Below, one piece after another: positions 1-6,400 of a stretch of DNA of 11,839 nt; the stretch's first letter is position 1, and each line of letters begins with the position of its first letter. Below the pieces are notes generated by a model. The model did no database searches and had not been told where the DNA came from. It saw only the letters and a list, made by a program, of their open reading frames with translations. The stretch is taken from NCBI GenBank assembly GCA_015654825.1, contig JAATGE010000073.1, positions 1 to 11,839 on the forward strand. The letters run 5' to 3'. This DNA comes from Rhodospirillales bacterium (GTDB lineage: Bacteria; Pseudomonadota; Alphaproteobacteria; Acetobacterales; Acetobacteraceae). Made by a program: the position numbers and the translations under genes.

Positions 1-16
1 GAAGCCAATCACAACC

Positions 17-808
17 CTAAAACGCGCTCCGAATAACCCCCCCATCCACCCGAAGCGCCGCGCCCGTCGTCCCCGAAGCCAGCGGACTGGCAACATACGC
101 CACCAGCGACGCCACCTCCACCGGCGTTTCAAATCGTTTGATCAGCGAGCTAGGCCGCATCTTCTCGAAAAACTCCGCCTCGAACGCCTCGAACGACTTC
201 CCCTCTTCCTTCGCCAGCAAATCGACGAAATCCGCGACCCCGCGCGATTTCGTCGGCCCCGGCAGCACGCAATTGACCGTAATTCCGGTCCCCGCGACGG
301 CCTCCGCCAGCCCACGCGAAACCGCCAGCTGCGCCGTCTTCGTCGTGCCGTAATGGATCATTTCCGCGGGGATCTGCACGGCGCTCTCGCTCGAAATGAA
401 AATGATCCGCCCCCAGTTCGCCTGCTTCATCGCCGGCAGAAACAGCCGCGCCAGCCTGACCCCGCTGACCACATTCACCTCGAAGAACCGCAGCCAGTCC
501 GCGTCCGTGATATCCTCGAACGCCTTCGGCTCGAAGATGCCGAGATTATTGACCAGGATCGCAACGCCCGGATGCCGCCGCGCCAGCTCCTCCGCGGCGC
601 CCGCCGTCGCCAGGTCGCCGGCGAACCCCAGCACATCGCCGCCCGTCGCCCGCGCAATCTCCGCCACCGCCTCGTCCACCGCCGCCTGCGTGCGGCCATT
701 GACGATCACGCGTGCCCCTTCGCCGGCCAGCGTCGTGGCGATCGCCCGGCCAATGCCGGCCGTGCTGCCGCTCACCAGCGCAAGCTTGCCCGTCAATTGC
801 AGATCCAT
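17..808 (-). CDS. SDR family NAD(P)-dependent oxidoreductase
   Basis: This 263-aa classical short-chain dehydrogenase/reductase should be a soluble cytoplasmic enzyme that interconverts a carbonyl and a hydroxyl using NAD(P)H. The cofactor-binding GxxxGIG motif is GSTAGIG at residues 14-20. The NNAG motif appears as NNLG at 87-90. The catalytic Ser is S140 and the YxxxK pair is Y153/K157. A PG motif follows at about 183-184 and a C-terminal VDGG near 254-257, as in FabG-like members. Length is typical. An NGR at 37-39 after the second strand hints at NADP preference (inference). The ATG at 808 is preceded on the minus strand by GAGAGGAAAG, a good ribosome binding site. It is divergent from the YjbR-like gene with 68 bp between them. 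The substrate cannot be named; nothing ties it firmly to the oxygenase locus further right. Confidence 0.93.
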   Translation of the reverse strand: MDLQLTGKLALVSGSTAGIGRAIATTLAGEGARVIVNGRTQAAVDEAVAEIARATGGDVLGFAGDLATAGAAEELARRHPGVAILVNNLGIFEPKAFEDITDADWLRFFEVNVVSGVRLARLFLPAMKQANWGRIIFISSESAVQIPAEMIHYGTTKTAQLAVSRGLAEAVAGTGITVNCVLPGPTKSRGVADFVDLLAKEEGKSFEAFEAEFFEKMRPSSLIKRFETPVEVASLVAYVASPLASGTTGAALRVDGGVIRSAF

Positions 809-876
809 CGTGCTTTCCTCTCAATGTCGCGGTCATGTAGGCTCGTCCGCCGCCGGTCGGGAGGGGAGCCGTTGCG

Positions 877-1185
877 ATGACCGAAGACGATTTCAGGCGT
901 TTGGTTCTCGCCCTGCCCGGTGCCACGGAGGGCGCGCACATGGGCCACCCCGACTTTCGCCGCGGCAAGCGCATCTTCGCCACGCTCGGCTCGCCGGACG
1001 CCGAATGGGCCATGGTAAAGTTGAAGCCGGTGCAGCAGGAAATGCTGGTCGCCGCCGAACCGGAGATCTTCCGTCCCGCCAAAGGCGGCTGGGGCCGCGG
1101 CGGCAGCACCCTGCTCCGCCTCGCCCGCGCCGACGAGCCCACCGCTCGAAGCGCCATAGAGATGGCCTGGGCCAATCTGCAGTAA
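877..1185 (+). CDS. MmcQ/YjbR family protein
   Basis: This 102-aa protein has the full MmcQ/YjbR (CyaY-like fold) pattern: an N-terminal helix ending LALPGATEGAHMGHPDFR (residues 10-28), GKRIFATLG (30-38), MVKLKPVQQ (46-54), and the signature PAKGGWGRGGSTLLRL (67-82), followed by a terminal helix ending AWANLQ. Length matches the family. Members are described as double-wing or DNA-binding-like small proteins, but no precise role is established. A strong Shine-Dalgarno stretch, GGAGGGGAG at 860-868, lies 8 bases before the ATG at 877. The gene is divergent from the SDR and is followed within a few bases of its TAA by a double-hairpin repeat that probably ends its transcript. Confidence 0.9.
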   Translation: MTEDDFRRLVLALPGATEGAHMGHPDFRRGKRIFATLGSPDAEWAMVKLKPVQQEMLVAAEPEIFRPAKGGWGRGGSTLLRLARADEPTARSAIEMAWANLQ

Positions 1186-1187
1186 GG

Positions 1188-1245
1188 AAGGCCAGGGCTC
1201 TGCCCTGGACCCGCTGGGGCCAGTAGGCCCCAGACCCCATTTTTT
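1188..1245 (+). repeat. Double-hairpin intergenic repeat, copy 1 (likely terminator)
   Basis: The copy starts 2 bases after the YjbR-like stop codon. Stem 1 is CCAGGGC-TCT-GCCCTGG (1192-1208). Stem 2 is CTGGGGCC-AGTA-GGCCCCAG (1214-1233). These are followed by ACCCCA and a run of six T (1240-1245). The order and linkers match the copies at 4299-4364 and 8774-8832. Stable stems plus a T run directly after a stop codon suit intrinsic termination of the plus-strand transcript. The dispersed nature suggests a REP/MITE-like repeat family. Confidence 0.85.
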
Positions 1246-1334
1246 CTGTTCCGAGCCTCCCATCCGCTGCGAGCGCGCCGCCAAATCCAAACTCTCGCAA
1301 GTCCGTACAGAAGACTCCCGCCGCGCAGCGAGAA

Positions 1335-1386
1335 CGACGGCGGCGGCACGCCGTCGGGGGTCCAGGGGGCAGAGCCCCCGGCCTTA
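1335..1386 (-). repeat. Variant double-hairpin repeat, copy 4 (downstream of the LysR gene)
   Basis: Read on the minus strand this starts AAGGCCGGGGGCTCTG, like the plus-strand copies that start AAGGCCAGGG. Stem 1 lies at 1363-1381 and carries one A/G mismatch. The second hairpin has a different sequence: CGACGGCG (1335-1342) pairs with CGCCGTCG (1349-1356) around a 6-base loop. It begins about 10 bases after the LysR stop and has the same orientation as that gene. With copy 1 it forms a convergent pair in the 211-bp gap between two convergent genes, so it probably serves as the terminator of the LysR gene. Confidence 0.7.
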
Positions 1387-1396
1387 CTTCTACCTC

Positions 1397-2317
1397 CTAA
1401 ACCCCCATCAACCGCTCCACCTCCCCAAGCACCAACCCCGTCGACTCCAGCACCCGCGTCCGAAACAGCTCGATATTCGGCGGCGTCGGCCCCAGGTCCG
1501 GCTCCAAAATCGCAAACCCCGCCGACACCGTCGGCCGACACCGCCGCACCGTCACCCCCAGCCGGCTGAACAGCGGCGCGCTGAACGGCTCCGCGATCAT
1601 CAGCCCCAGCCCCGCGCTGACGAACGCGTAAGCGGCGAACGAGTGCTGCGTTTCCAGCCGCCGCTGCACCGCGATCCCTTCCGCCGCGAGCATGCGGTCC
1701 ACGCCGAACCAGATCGCGTCCGCTTCGTGCATCGGCCCGACGAACACCTCGCCCTCCAGGTCCGCCGCCTCGATCACGGCGCGTCCGCACAGCCGGTGCC
1801 CCGGCGGCAGCGCGCACACGTACTCCACATCGGCCAGCGGCGAGGCCACGATGCCGTCGCGCGGCCCCATTTCCACTGCCAGTGCCAGGTCCGCCTGCCC
1901 CAGGAACACCCGGTCCTCCACCGCCCGCTGCCCCAGCGATTCCACGGTCACCTTGATGTCCGGATAGTCGCGCGAGAACTCGGCCAGGATCGGCGGCAGC
2001 ACGGAGGCCGCCAGTGCCGAGAGCGCCGCGATGCGGATCGTCCCCACCGGGTGCGCCCGAATGCGGCGCGCCGCCTGGTCCAGCAAGTCCAGCCCCTGGA
2101 AGCTGCGGCTCACCGCCTCATACAGCGCCAGCCCCTGCTGCGTCGGATGCAGCCGCCCGCGCCGCCGCGCGAACAGCGAAAACCCCACCTGCTGCTCCAG
2201 GTCCGCGATCAGCCGGCTCACCGAGGGCTGGCTGATGTTCAGCAGCGACGCCGCGGCCGTCACCCCGCCGGCGCTGCGCATGACGGCCTGGAACGCTTCT
2301 ACCTGTCTGATTCGCAT
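1397..2317 (-). CDS. LysR family transcriptional regulator
   Basis: This 306-aa protein has usual LysR length and layout. An N-terminal winged helix-turn-helix (about residues 4-62) includes GGVTAAASLLNISQPSVSRL, a recognition-helix pattern typical of the family, then the wing LFARRRGRLHPTQQG. A linker helix leads into a periplasmic-binding-like effector domain from about residue 92 to 300, with IRIAALSALAASVLPPIL as its first strand and helix. The gene is divergent from the PhyH-type dioxygenase, the classic position of a LysR regulator relative to its target. The 96-bp gap holds a 12-bp perfect palindrome (2331-2342) just upstream of its own ATG, so autoregulation plus effector-dependent activation of the dioxygenase and linked genes is likely (inference). 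No strong Shine-Dalgarno is seen. The effector is unknown. Confidence 0.94.
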   Translation of the reverse strand: MRIRQVEAFQAVMRSAGGVTAAASLLNISQPSVSRLIADLEQQVGFSLFARRRGRLHPTQQGLALYEAVSRSFQGLDLLDQAARRIRAHPVGTIRIAALSALAASVLPPILAEFSRDYPDIKVTVESLGQRAVEDRVFLGQADLALAVEMGPRDGIVASPLADVEYVCALPPGHRLCGRAVIEAADLEGEVFVGPMHEADAIWFGVDRMLAAEGIAVQRRLETQHSFAAYAFVSAGLGLMIAEPFSAPLFSRLGVTVRRCRPTVSAGFAILEPDLGPTPPNIELFRTRVLESTGLVLGEVERLMGV

Positions 2318-2330
2318 GCCCAGCCCATAG

Positions 2331-2342
2331 CATACATGTATG
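2331..2342. promoter_or_regulatory. Candidate LysR operator (perfect palindrome)
   Basis: CATACATGTATG is a perfect 12-bp dyad in the 96-bp divergent region between the LysR gene and the dioxygenase gene. It is an AT-rich island in GC-rich surroundings and sits 13 bases before the LysR ATG. LysR proteins usually bind AT-rich interrupted dyads near the divergent promoter. Binding by this regulator is inferred from position and symmetry only. Confidence 0.45.
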
Positions 2343-2400
2343 GATGACGGAATTCATTCGATTGGACACGATAGCTAAGCGGCCCGAGGATGCAGCCTAG

Positions 2401-2406
2401 AAGGAG
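2401..2406 (+). promoter_or_regulatory. Ribosome binding site deciding the dioxygenase start
   Basis: AAGGAG, a near-perfect Shine-Dalgarno, lies 7 bases before the ATG at 2414. The in-frame ATG at 2390 has no comparable site in front of it, and the Shine-Dalgarno itself lies downstream of that codon. The start at 2414 is therefore preferred. Confidence 0.8.
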
Positions 2407-2413
2407 TGCCAGA

Positions 2414-3178
2414 ATGGGTTACGAGCGCCAGCACGAGCAGTTTGTGAACGAGGGTTACGCGGTATTCGAAGGGGCGCTCGCCGGCCCCTTGCTCGAACTG
2501 CTGCGTGAGCAATGCGGCCGCTTCGTCGCCCGCGAGGACGCCCGCATGGACGAGCTCGGCGTCGACAGCATCGGCATTACGCACCGCGGCAAGCGTTACT
2601 TCGCCAACGAATGCCAGCGCGAGCAGCCGGCGCTGCGCCAGATGCTGTTCAGCGAAACGATGGCCGATATCTGCCGCGCCACGCTCGGCGACACCGCCTA
2701 TTTCTTCTTCGACCAGTATGTCGTCAAAGGTCCTGAAGGCGGCATGAAGTTCAGCTGGCACCAGGATTCCGGCTATGTCGTCGGCAATGGCGGCCCGGTC
2801 GATCACAAGCCGTACCTGACCTGCTGGTGTCCGCTCGACGATGCCACCGAAGCGAACGGCACGGTCCGCGTGCTGCCGTACTCGCTGGCCCCGGCCTCGA
2901 AGAACGCCGTCCTGCCGCACCGCTGGGATCCGGCATCGAGCGACCTGGTCGGCTGGGACGGCGATGACCAGGGCGTAATGATCGAGGTGCCTGCCGGTAG
3001 CGTCGTGGCATTTTCCAGCCTGACGCTGCACACCACGGGCTCCAACCGCACCCCGAATTTTCGCCGTGTCTACCTGGCGCAGTATTCGCCGGAAGTCATT
3101 CTGAACCCCGGCGAACGCCAACTGCGCCGCAATGCAATCCCCCTCGTTCAAGGGGGCCGGCAGGTCACGTACTCGTAA
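2414..3178 (+). CDS. Phytanoyl-CoA dioxygenase (PhyH) family protein
   Basis: This 254-aa protein, counted from the ATG at 2414, is a Fe(II)/2-oxoglutarate-dependent oxygenase of the PhyH family. Expected chemistry is hydroxylation of a small substrate with O2 and 2-oxoglutarate, giving succinate and CO2. The iron facial triad is visible: H116 and D118 in SWHQDSGY, and H206 in SLTLHTTGSNRT. R217/R218, downstream in FRRVYLAQYS, are candidates for the 2-oxoglutarate carboxylate anchor. The WCPLDDATEANGTVRVLP segment (138-155) is the typical PhyH core. Length suits bacterial members. It is divergent from the LysR gene, its probable regulator, and its last 14 bases overlap the end of the convergent Gfo/Idh/MocA gene. 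Bacterial PhyH proteins act on very varied substrates (amino acids, phosphonates, lipids), so the substrate is open; an accessory oxidation in the adjacent organosulfonate or sugar pathway is my inference. Confidence 0.92.
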   Translation: MGYERQHEQFVNEGYAVFEGALAGPLLELLREQCGRFVAREDARMDELGVDSIGITHRGKRYFANECQREQPALRQMLFSETMADICRATLGDTAYFFFDQYVVKGPEGGMKFSWHQDSGYVVGNGGPVDHKPYLTCWCPLDDATEANGTVRVLPYSLAPASKNAVLPHRWDPASSDLVGWDGDDQGVMIEVPAGSVVAFSSLTLHTTGSNRTPNFRRVYLAQYSPEVILNPGERQLRRNAIPLVQGGRQVTYS

Positions 3179-4247
3179 GGAGCTCGTCCATCGCCACCAC
3201 CCGGTGTTCCGCCGCGCTCAATTCCGCCGCCACGCCCATGGCGACAGCGGCAAGGCCCTCCGTTGCCGTAACGGCGACCGGCCCCTTGCCGGCTGCGGCG
3301 CGCAGGAACGCCTGCAGCTGGAAGAACGTGGCACCGTGATGATGGCCCGCCCGCAGCGCGGCCTCATCGGTGGTGACATGCGTGCGTTCCACCTGCTTCG
3401 GTTGCCCCAACTTCACGCGCGGCGAAAAGGCCAGTATCCCGCTGGGAATTCCCACTTCCAGCGCCGCCATGTCGCCGATCGCGGTCAGCTTTTCCTGCTC
3501 CTCCATGCCCTCGGCGAACATGCACAGATCGAGCATGGCGCGTGCGCCGTTGGCAAAATCGACGACGGTAAAGGAATTGTCGATGATGTCCGGCGTGCGT
3601 CCGCCATAGCGCTCGTCAAGATGGTTCACGTCCATGGCACCGGAACAATATACGCGCACCGGCTCGGCCGCGATGATGTACCGCATCAGGTCGAAGAAAT
3701 GGCAGCATTTCTCCACCATGGTGCCGCCGGTATTGCTCGAAAACCGGTTCCAGTCGCCAACCTTCGGCAAAAACGGAAACCGGTGCTCGTGCATGCCCAC
3801 CCGGCGCAGCTTGCCGATGCGTCCGGCCCGGACTTGCGTCACGAGCTGCGTCACCGGCGGCATCCAGCGATATTCCATGCCGACCCAGAACACCGCGGGG
3901 TGCGTTTCCGCCGCGGCGGCGACGGCGCGGGCATCTTCCACAGTGGTGGCCAGGGGTTTTTCGCACAGAATGTGGATCGGCCGGCCGAGCAGCGGGGTCA
4001 CTACTTCGCGATGAGTGTAATTTGGTGAGGCAATTATCGCCGCATCCGGCGTCAGCGCCGCCAGCATCGATGGCACGTCCGCGAACTGCCGCGCGTCGGC
4101 GGACGCGGCACCCAGCGCGGAACTTGCCCACTCGAGCGACGATGGTGCCGGGTCTACAAGCGCAACTATGCGCGCTTCGGGAATCAGTTGCAGGTTGCGG
4201 ATATGCTCCTGGGCCATCAGGCCGGTGCCTATCAGGGCGAATTTCAT
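3165..4247 (-). CDS. Gfo/Idh/MocA family oxidoreductase
   Basis: This 360-aa protein matches the usual length of NAD(P)-dependent sugar or inositol dehydrogenase-like enzymes. The N-terminal Rossmann fold opens with MKFALIGTGLMAQEH (dinucleotide loop at residues 7-12), and the family signature CEKPLA at 95-100 carries the conserved Lys (K97). The C-terminal alpha/beta domain includes GGTMVEKCCHFFDLMRY (174-190), where H183 and D186 fit the catalytic His region of the family. The start is the ATG at 4247, with GGAG about 11 bases upstream on the minus strand. It converges on the dioxygenase with a 14-bp overlap and is divergent from the aldo/keto reductase across 140 bp. The family acts mostly on cyclic polyols, sugars and sugar derivatives, so it supports a carbohydrate-like substrate for the locus, though non-sugar roles exist. 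Confidence 0.93.
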   Translation of the reverse strand: MKFALIGTGLMAQEHIRNLQLIPEARIVALVDPAPSSLEWASSALGAASADARQFADVPSMLAALTPDAAIIASPNYTHREVVTPLLGRPIHILCEKPLATTVEDARAVAAAAETHPAVFWVGMEYRWMPPVTQLVTQVRAGRIGKLRRVGMHEHRFPFLPKVGDWNRFSSNTGGTMVEKCCHFFDLMRYIIAAEPVRVYCSGAMDVNHLDERYGGRTPDIIDNSFTVVDFANGARAMLDLCMFAEGMEEQEKLTAIGDMAALEVGIPSGILAFSPRVKLGQPKQVERTHVTTDEAALRAGHHHGATFFQLQAFLRAAAGKGPVAVTATEGLAAVAMGVAAELSAAEHRVVAMDELLTST

Positions 4248-4298
4248 GTTGGTCTGGCTCCGTTTGGAAATTTGCTATTAACGGAAGATATAAGCTAA

Positions 4299-4364
4299 GG
4301 CCAGGGGGCTTTGCCCCCTGCACCCCCACTGGGGACAAGTCCCCAGACCCCATTTTATTTTTTT
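4299..4364 (+). repeat. Double-hairpin intergenic repeat, copy 2, upstream of the aldo/keto reductase
   Basis: Stem 1 is CAGGGGGC-TTT-GCCCCCTG (4302-4320). Stem 2 is CTGGGGAC-AA-GTCCCCAG (4329-4346). They are followed by ACCCCA and a T-rich tract (4353-4364). The linkers match copies 1 and 3, but the stems differ by changes that keep pairing. Unlike the other copies it does not follow a stop codon: it lies in the divergent gap, ending about 24 bases before the aldo/keto reductase ATG and pointing towards it. A transcript started upstream would have to read through a terminator-like structure. Confidence 0.85.
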
Positions 4365-4387
4365 CCTCGCTCGACAATGAGGTTTTT

Positions 4388-5254
4388 ATGAAGCTTTCAC
4401 CGTCGCGGCTGGCTTGGGGCATGTGGCGCTTTCGTGGCGCGGACACCGACGCGGCCGACACGCTCGTACGCACCGCGCTCGATGCGGGCATCAGCTTGCT
4501 CGACACCGCCGACGTTTACGGGCCCGACAACGGCGAACCCTTCGGTGCCGCCGAGGCTTTGCTGGGACATGTGCTCGCGCGCGATCCCGCTCTGCGCGGC
4601 CGCATGGCGCTCGCCAGCAAAGGCGGCATCGTCCCCGGCGTACCTTATGATTCCAGCGCCTCCTATCTGATCGAGGCCTGCGAGGCCTCGTTGCGACGCC
4701 TGAACACGGACCATCTGGACCTCTATCAGATCCATCGGCCGGACATTCTGGCACACCCGGCGGAAGTCGCCGGCGCGTTCGCCCGATTGCGCGACGCCGG
4801 CAAAATCCTGCAGGCCGGCGTATCGAATTTTTCCGCGGCCCAAATCCGTGCGCTGGCCGCGCACATGTCGTTCCCGCTGGCCAGCATGCAGCCGGAATTT
4901 TCCCCGCTGTCGATCGGCCCCTTGAGCGACGGCCTGCTCGACCTGGCGCAGGAACTTTCGCTCGCGGTGCTGGCCTGGTCGCCGCTCGGCGGCGGCCGCC
5001 TCGGCGGCACCGGCGCGGACAAACGTTCGCGCGACGTCATCGCCGCCCTCGATGTCGTCGCAGCCCGCGAAAACGTCTCGCGCACCGCCGTCGTCTACGC
5101 CTGGATCATGGCACACCCGGCCCGCCCGGTTCCGATCGTCGGCAGCCAGACGCCCGCGCGCATCCTGGAGGCGACACAGGCATTGAACATCAAAATCAGC
5201 CGCACGGAATGGTACGCGATCTTGACCGCGTCGCGGCAGGAGAAACTGCCATGA
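4388..5254 (+). CDS. Aldo/keto reductase (YdhF-like)
   Basis: This 288-aa NAD(P)H-dependent aldo/keto reductase is a soluble TIM barrel. The catalytic tetrad is in place: D39 and Y44 in LLDTADVYG, K78 in ASKGG, and H116 in YQIHRPD. GVSNFS (144-149), AWSPLGGGRLGG (196-207) and VPIVGSQTPARILEA (248-262) are typical of the E. coli YdhF branch. The open frame extends upstream to 4022, but that part runs through the Gfo/Idh/MocA gene. The ATG at 4388 has GAGG at 4379-4382, five bases upstream. Its last four bases form an ATGA overlap with the SsuD-like monooxygenase, so the two are translationally coupled and probably sequential. In the sulfo-SMO pathway an AKR (SmoB) reduces the 6-oxo sugar made by an SsuD-like monooxygenase (SmoC); an equivalent aldehyde-reducing role here is inferred. 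Confidence 0.93.
   Translation: MKLSPSRLAWGMWRFRGADTDAADTLVRTALDAGISLLDTADVYGPDNGEPFGAAEALLGHVLARDPALRGRMALASKGGIVPGVPYDSSASYLIEACEASLRRLNTDHLDLYQIHRPDILAHPAEVAGAFARLRDAGKILQAGVSNFSAAQIRALAAHMSFPLASMQPEFSPLSIGPLSDGLLDLAQELSLAVLAWSPLGGGRLGGTGADKRSRDVIAALDVVAARENVSRTAVVYAWIMAHPARPVPIVGSQTPARILEATQALNIKISRTEWYAILTASRQEKLP
5239..5242 (+). promoter_or_regulatory. Ribosome binding site deciding the monooxygenase start
   Basis: GGAG lies 8 bases before the ATG at 5251. That ATG overlaps the aldo/keto reductase stop codon as ATGA. The longer in-frame start at 5209 would lie inside the aldo/keto reductase without a comparable site, and SsuD-like homology starts near SCEVAWFS, just after 5251. Confidence 0.75.
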
Positions 5255-6315
5255 GCGGAACTTCGTGTGAGGTCGCCTGGTTTTCCGCGCTGTGCGATGA
5301 CGACTACGAGTTTCTCGGCGAGCCGGATCCGCGCCTGCTTTCCAGTTTCGAACATTGCCGCAATATCGTGCTCACCGCCGAACAGGGCGGCTTCGACAAT
5401 GTGCTGCTGCCGTCAGGCTACGGCCTCGGCATCGACACGCTGGCTTTCGCCGCCGGCATGGCGCCGCTGACCCGCCGCATCAAGCTGCTCGCGGCCATCC
5501 GTTGCGGCGAAATGTGGCCCCCGCAGCAGGCGCGGCAAATCGCGACCCTGGACCAGATGCTCGGCGGCCGCCTCGCCATCAACATCATTTCCAGCGACAT
5601 GCCCGGCGAAGTGATGGACAGCGCGCCGCGCTACCGCCGCACGCTCGAGTTCATGACCATCCTGCGCGACCTGCTGGACGGCAAGAGCATCGATTTCGCC
5701 GGCGAATTCTATCGCCTGAAGCTCGCACCCCCACGCGTGCGCATGGTGCGCGGAAACTGCCCCGCTTTGTATTTCGGCGGCCTTTCCGAAGCCGCGCGCG
5801 AAACCGCGGCACAGCAGGCCGATGTATTCCTGATGTGGCCTGACCGCATGGAGACAGTGCGCGCCATCGTCGCCGACCTCAAGGCCCGCGCCGCGCGGCA
5901 CGGCCGCCAGTTGCGTTTCGGCTATCGCGTACATGTGATCGTGCGCGAAACGGAGGCCGAGGCACGGGCGGCCGCGCAGCGTCTGTTGTCCCGCCTCGAT
6001 GATGACGAAGGCCGCCAGATCAGGCAGCGCTCGCTCGACGCCCGTTCGCTCGGCGTCGCAAAGCAAATGGAATTGCGCGAAACCGCCGACGACGAGGGCT
6101 ACGCAGAAGAGTTCCTCTGGACCGGCATAGGCCGCGCCCGCAGTGGTTGCGGCGCCGCGATCGTCGGCAACCCGGACCAGGTGCTCGGCAAGCTGCGCGC
6201 CTACCAGGAAGCCGGCATCGAGGCCTTCATCCTCTCGGGCTACCCCCACGCGACGGAATGCGACCTCTTCGCACGCCACGTGCTGCCCCATATGGCGCAC
6301 GCGCAACTGCCCTAG
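5251..6315 (+). CDS. SsuD-like FMNH2-dependent alkanesulfonate monooxygenase (LLM class)
   Basis: This 354-aa bacterial-luciferase-like TIM-barrel oxygenase closely resembles SsuD, which uses reduced flavin and O2 to cleave the C-S bond of a sulfonate into an aldehyde and sulfite. Residues matching the SsuD active site are kept: W196 (FLMW), R226 and H228 (FGYRVHVIVRET), R297 (GIGRARSGCGAAIVG) and Y331 (FILSGYPH). The position of SsuD Cys54 falls in SGYGLGID (about 55-62), where no Cys is seen. It ends without the long C-terminal tail of E. coli SsuD. It overlaps the aldo/keto reductase by ATGA. Such enzymes need an FMN reductase partner, and none is in this window. The aldehyde product would suit the coupled AKR, as in SmoB/SmoC sulfoquinovose degradation. 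SsuD-family membership is firm; the actual substrate is inferred, and other LLM oxygenations are possible. Confidence 0.93.
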   Translation: MSGTSCEVAWFSALCDDDYEFLGEPDPRLLSSFEHCRNIVLTAEQGGFDNVLLPSGYGLGIDTLAFAAGMAPLTRRIKLLAAIRCGEMWPPQQARQIATLDQMLGGRLAINIISSDMPGEVMDSAPRYRRTLEFMTILRDLLDGKSIDFAGEFYRLKLAPPRVRMVRGNCPALYFGGLSEAARETAAQQADVFLMWPDRMETVRAIVADLKARAARHGRQLRFGYRVHVIVRETEAEARAAAQRLLSRLDDDEGRQIRQRSLDARSLGVAKQMELRETADDEGYAEEFLWTGIGRARSGCGAAIVGNPDQVLGKLRAYQEAGIEAFILSGYPHATECDLFARHVLPHMAHAQLP

Positions 6316-6400
6316 CCCGACGATTGTACGACCGTTAACTGTGGCTTGATCTTTTATATCCTACCGAATATGTATACAATATAAACCACAGCGAGAGCTC
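6316..6400 (+). promoter_or_regulatory. AT-rich upstream region of the TonB-dependent receptor (probable promoter)
   Basis: This is the most AT-rich stretch of the window and lies between the monooxygenase stop and the receptor start. It holds TTGATC (6346-6351), a TACAAT -10-like hexamer (6375-6380) in a TGTATACA palindrome (6371-6378), and an inverted repeat, CTGTGG (6339-6344) with CCACAG (6386-6391), that brackets the AT-rich part. The hexamer spacing is poor for a sigma-70 pair, so the exact promoter cannot be fixed. A separate start of transcription for the receptor, with an operator here, is plausible. Confidence 0.4.

Noticed and set aside
275..286. Possible inactive SDR because NNAG reads NNLG (the NNLG codons lie near 539-550) and the C-terminal region is divergent
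   Set aside because: Ser140, Tyr153, Lys157 and the GxxxGIG motif are intact, and substitutions at the third NNAG position are common in active SDRs.
1186..1396. Repeated hairpins as a CRISPR array or small gene
   Set aside because: There is no regular direct repeat and spacer pattern. The copies are single, far apart and self-complementary, and no plausible coding frame fills the gap.
546..1817. A 423-codon minus-strand frame running through three genes and the repeat-bearing gap
   Set aside because: Low-complexity Arg/Gly/Ala sequence crossing the SDR, YjbR-like and LysR genes, all of which have clear motifs. No domain or ribosome binding site supports it.
4022..4387. N-terminal extension of the aldo/keto reductase frame (122 codons)
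   Set aside because: It lies antisense to the Gfo/Idh/MocA gene and across the hairpin repeat, with no homology-like content. The ATG at 4388 has a good ribosome binding site and starts at the conserved AKR N terminus.
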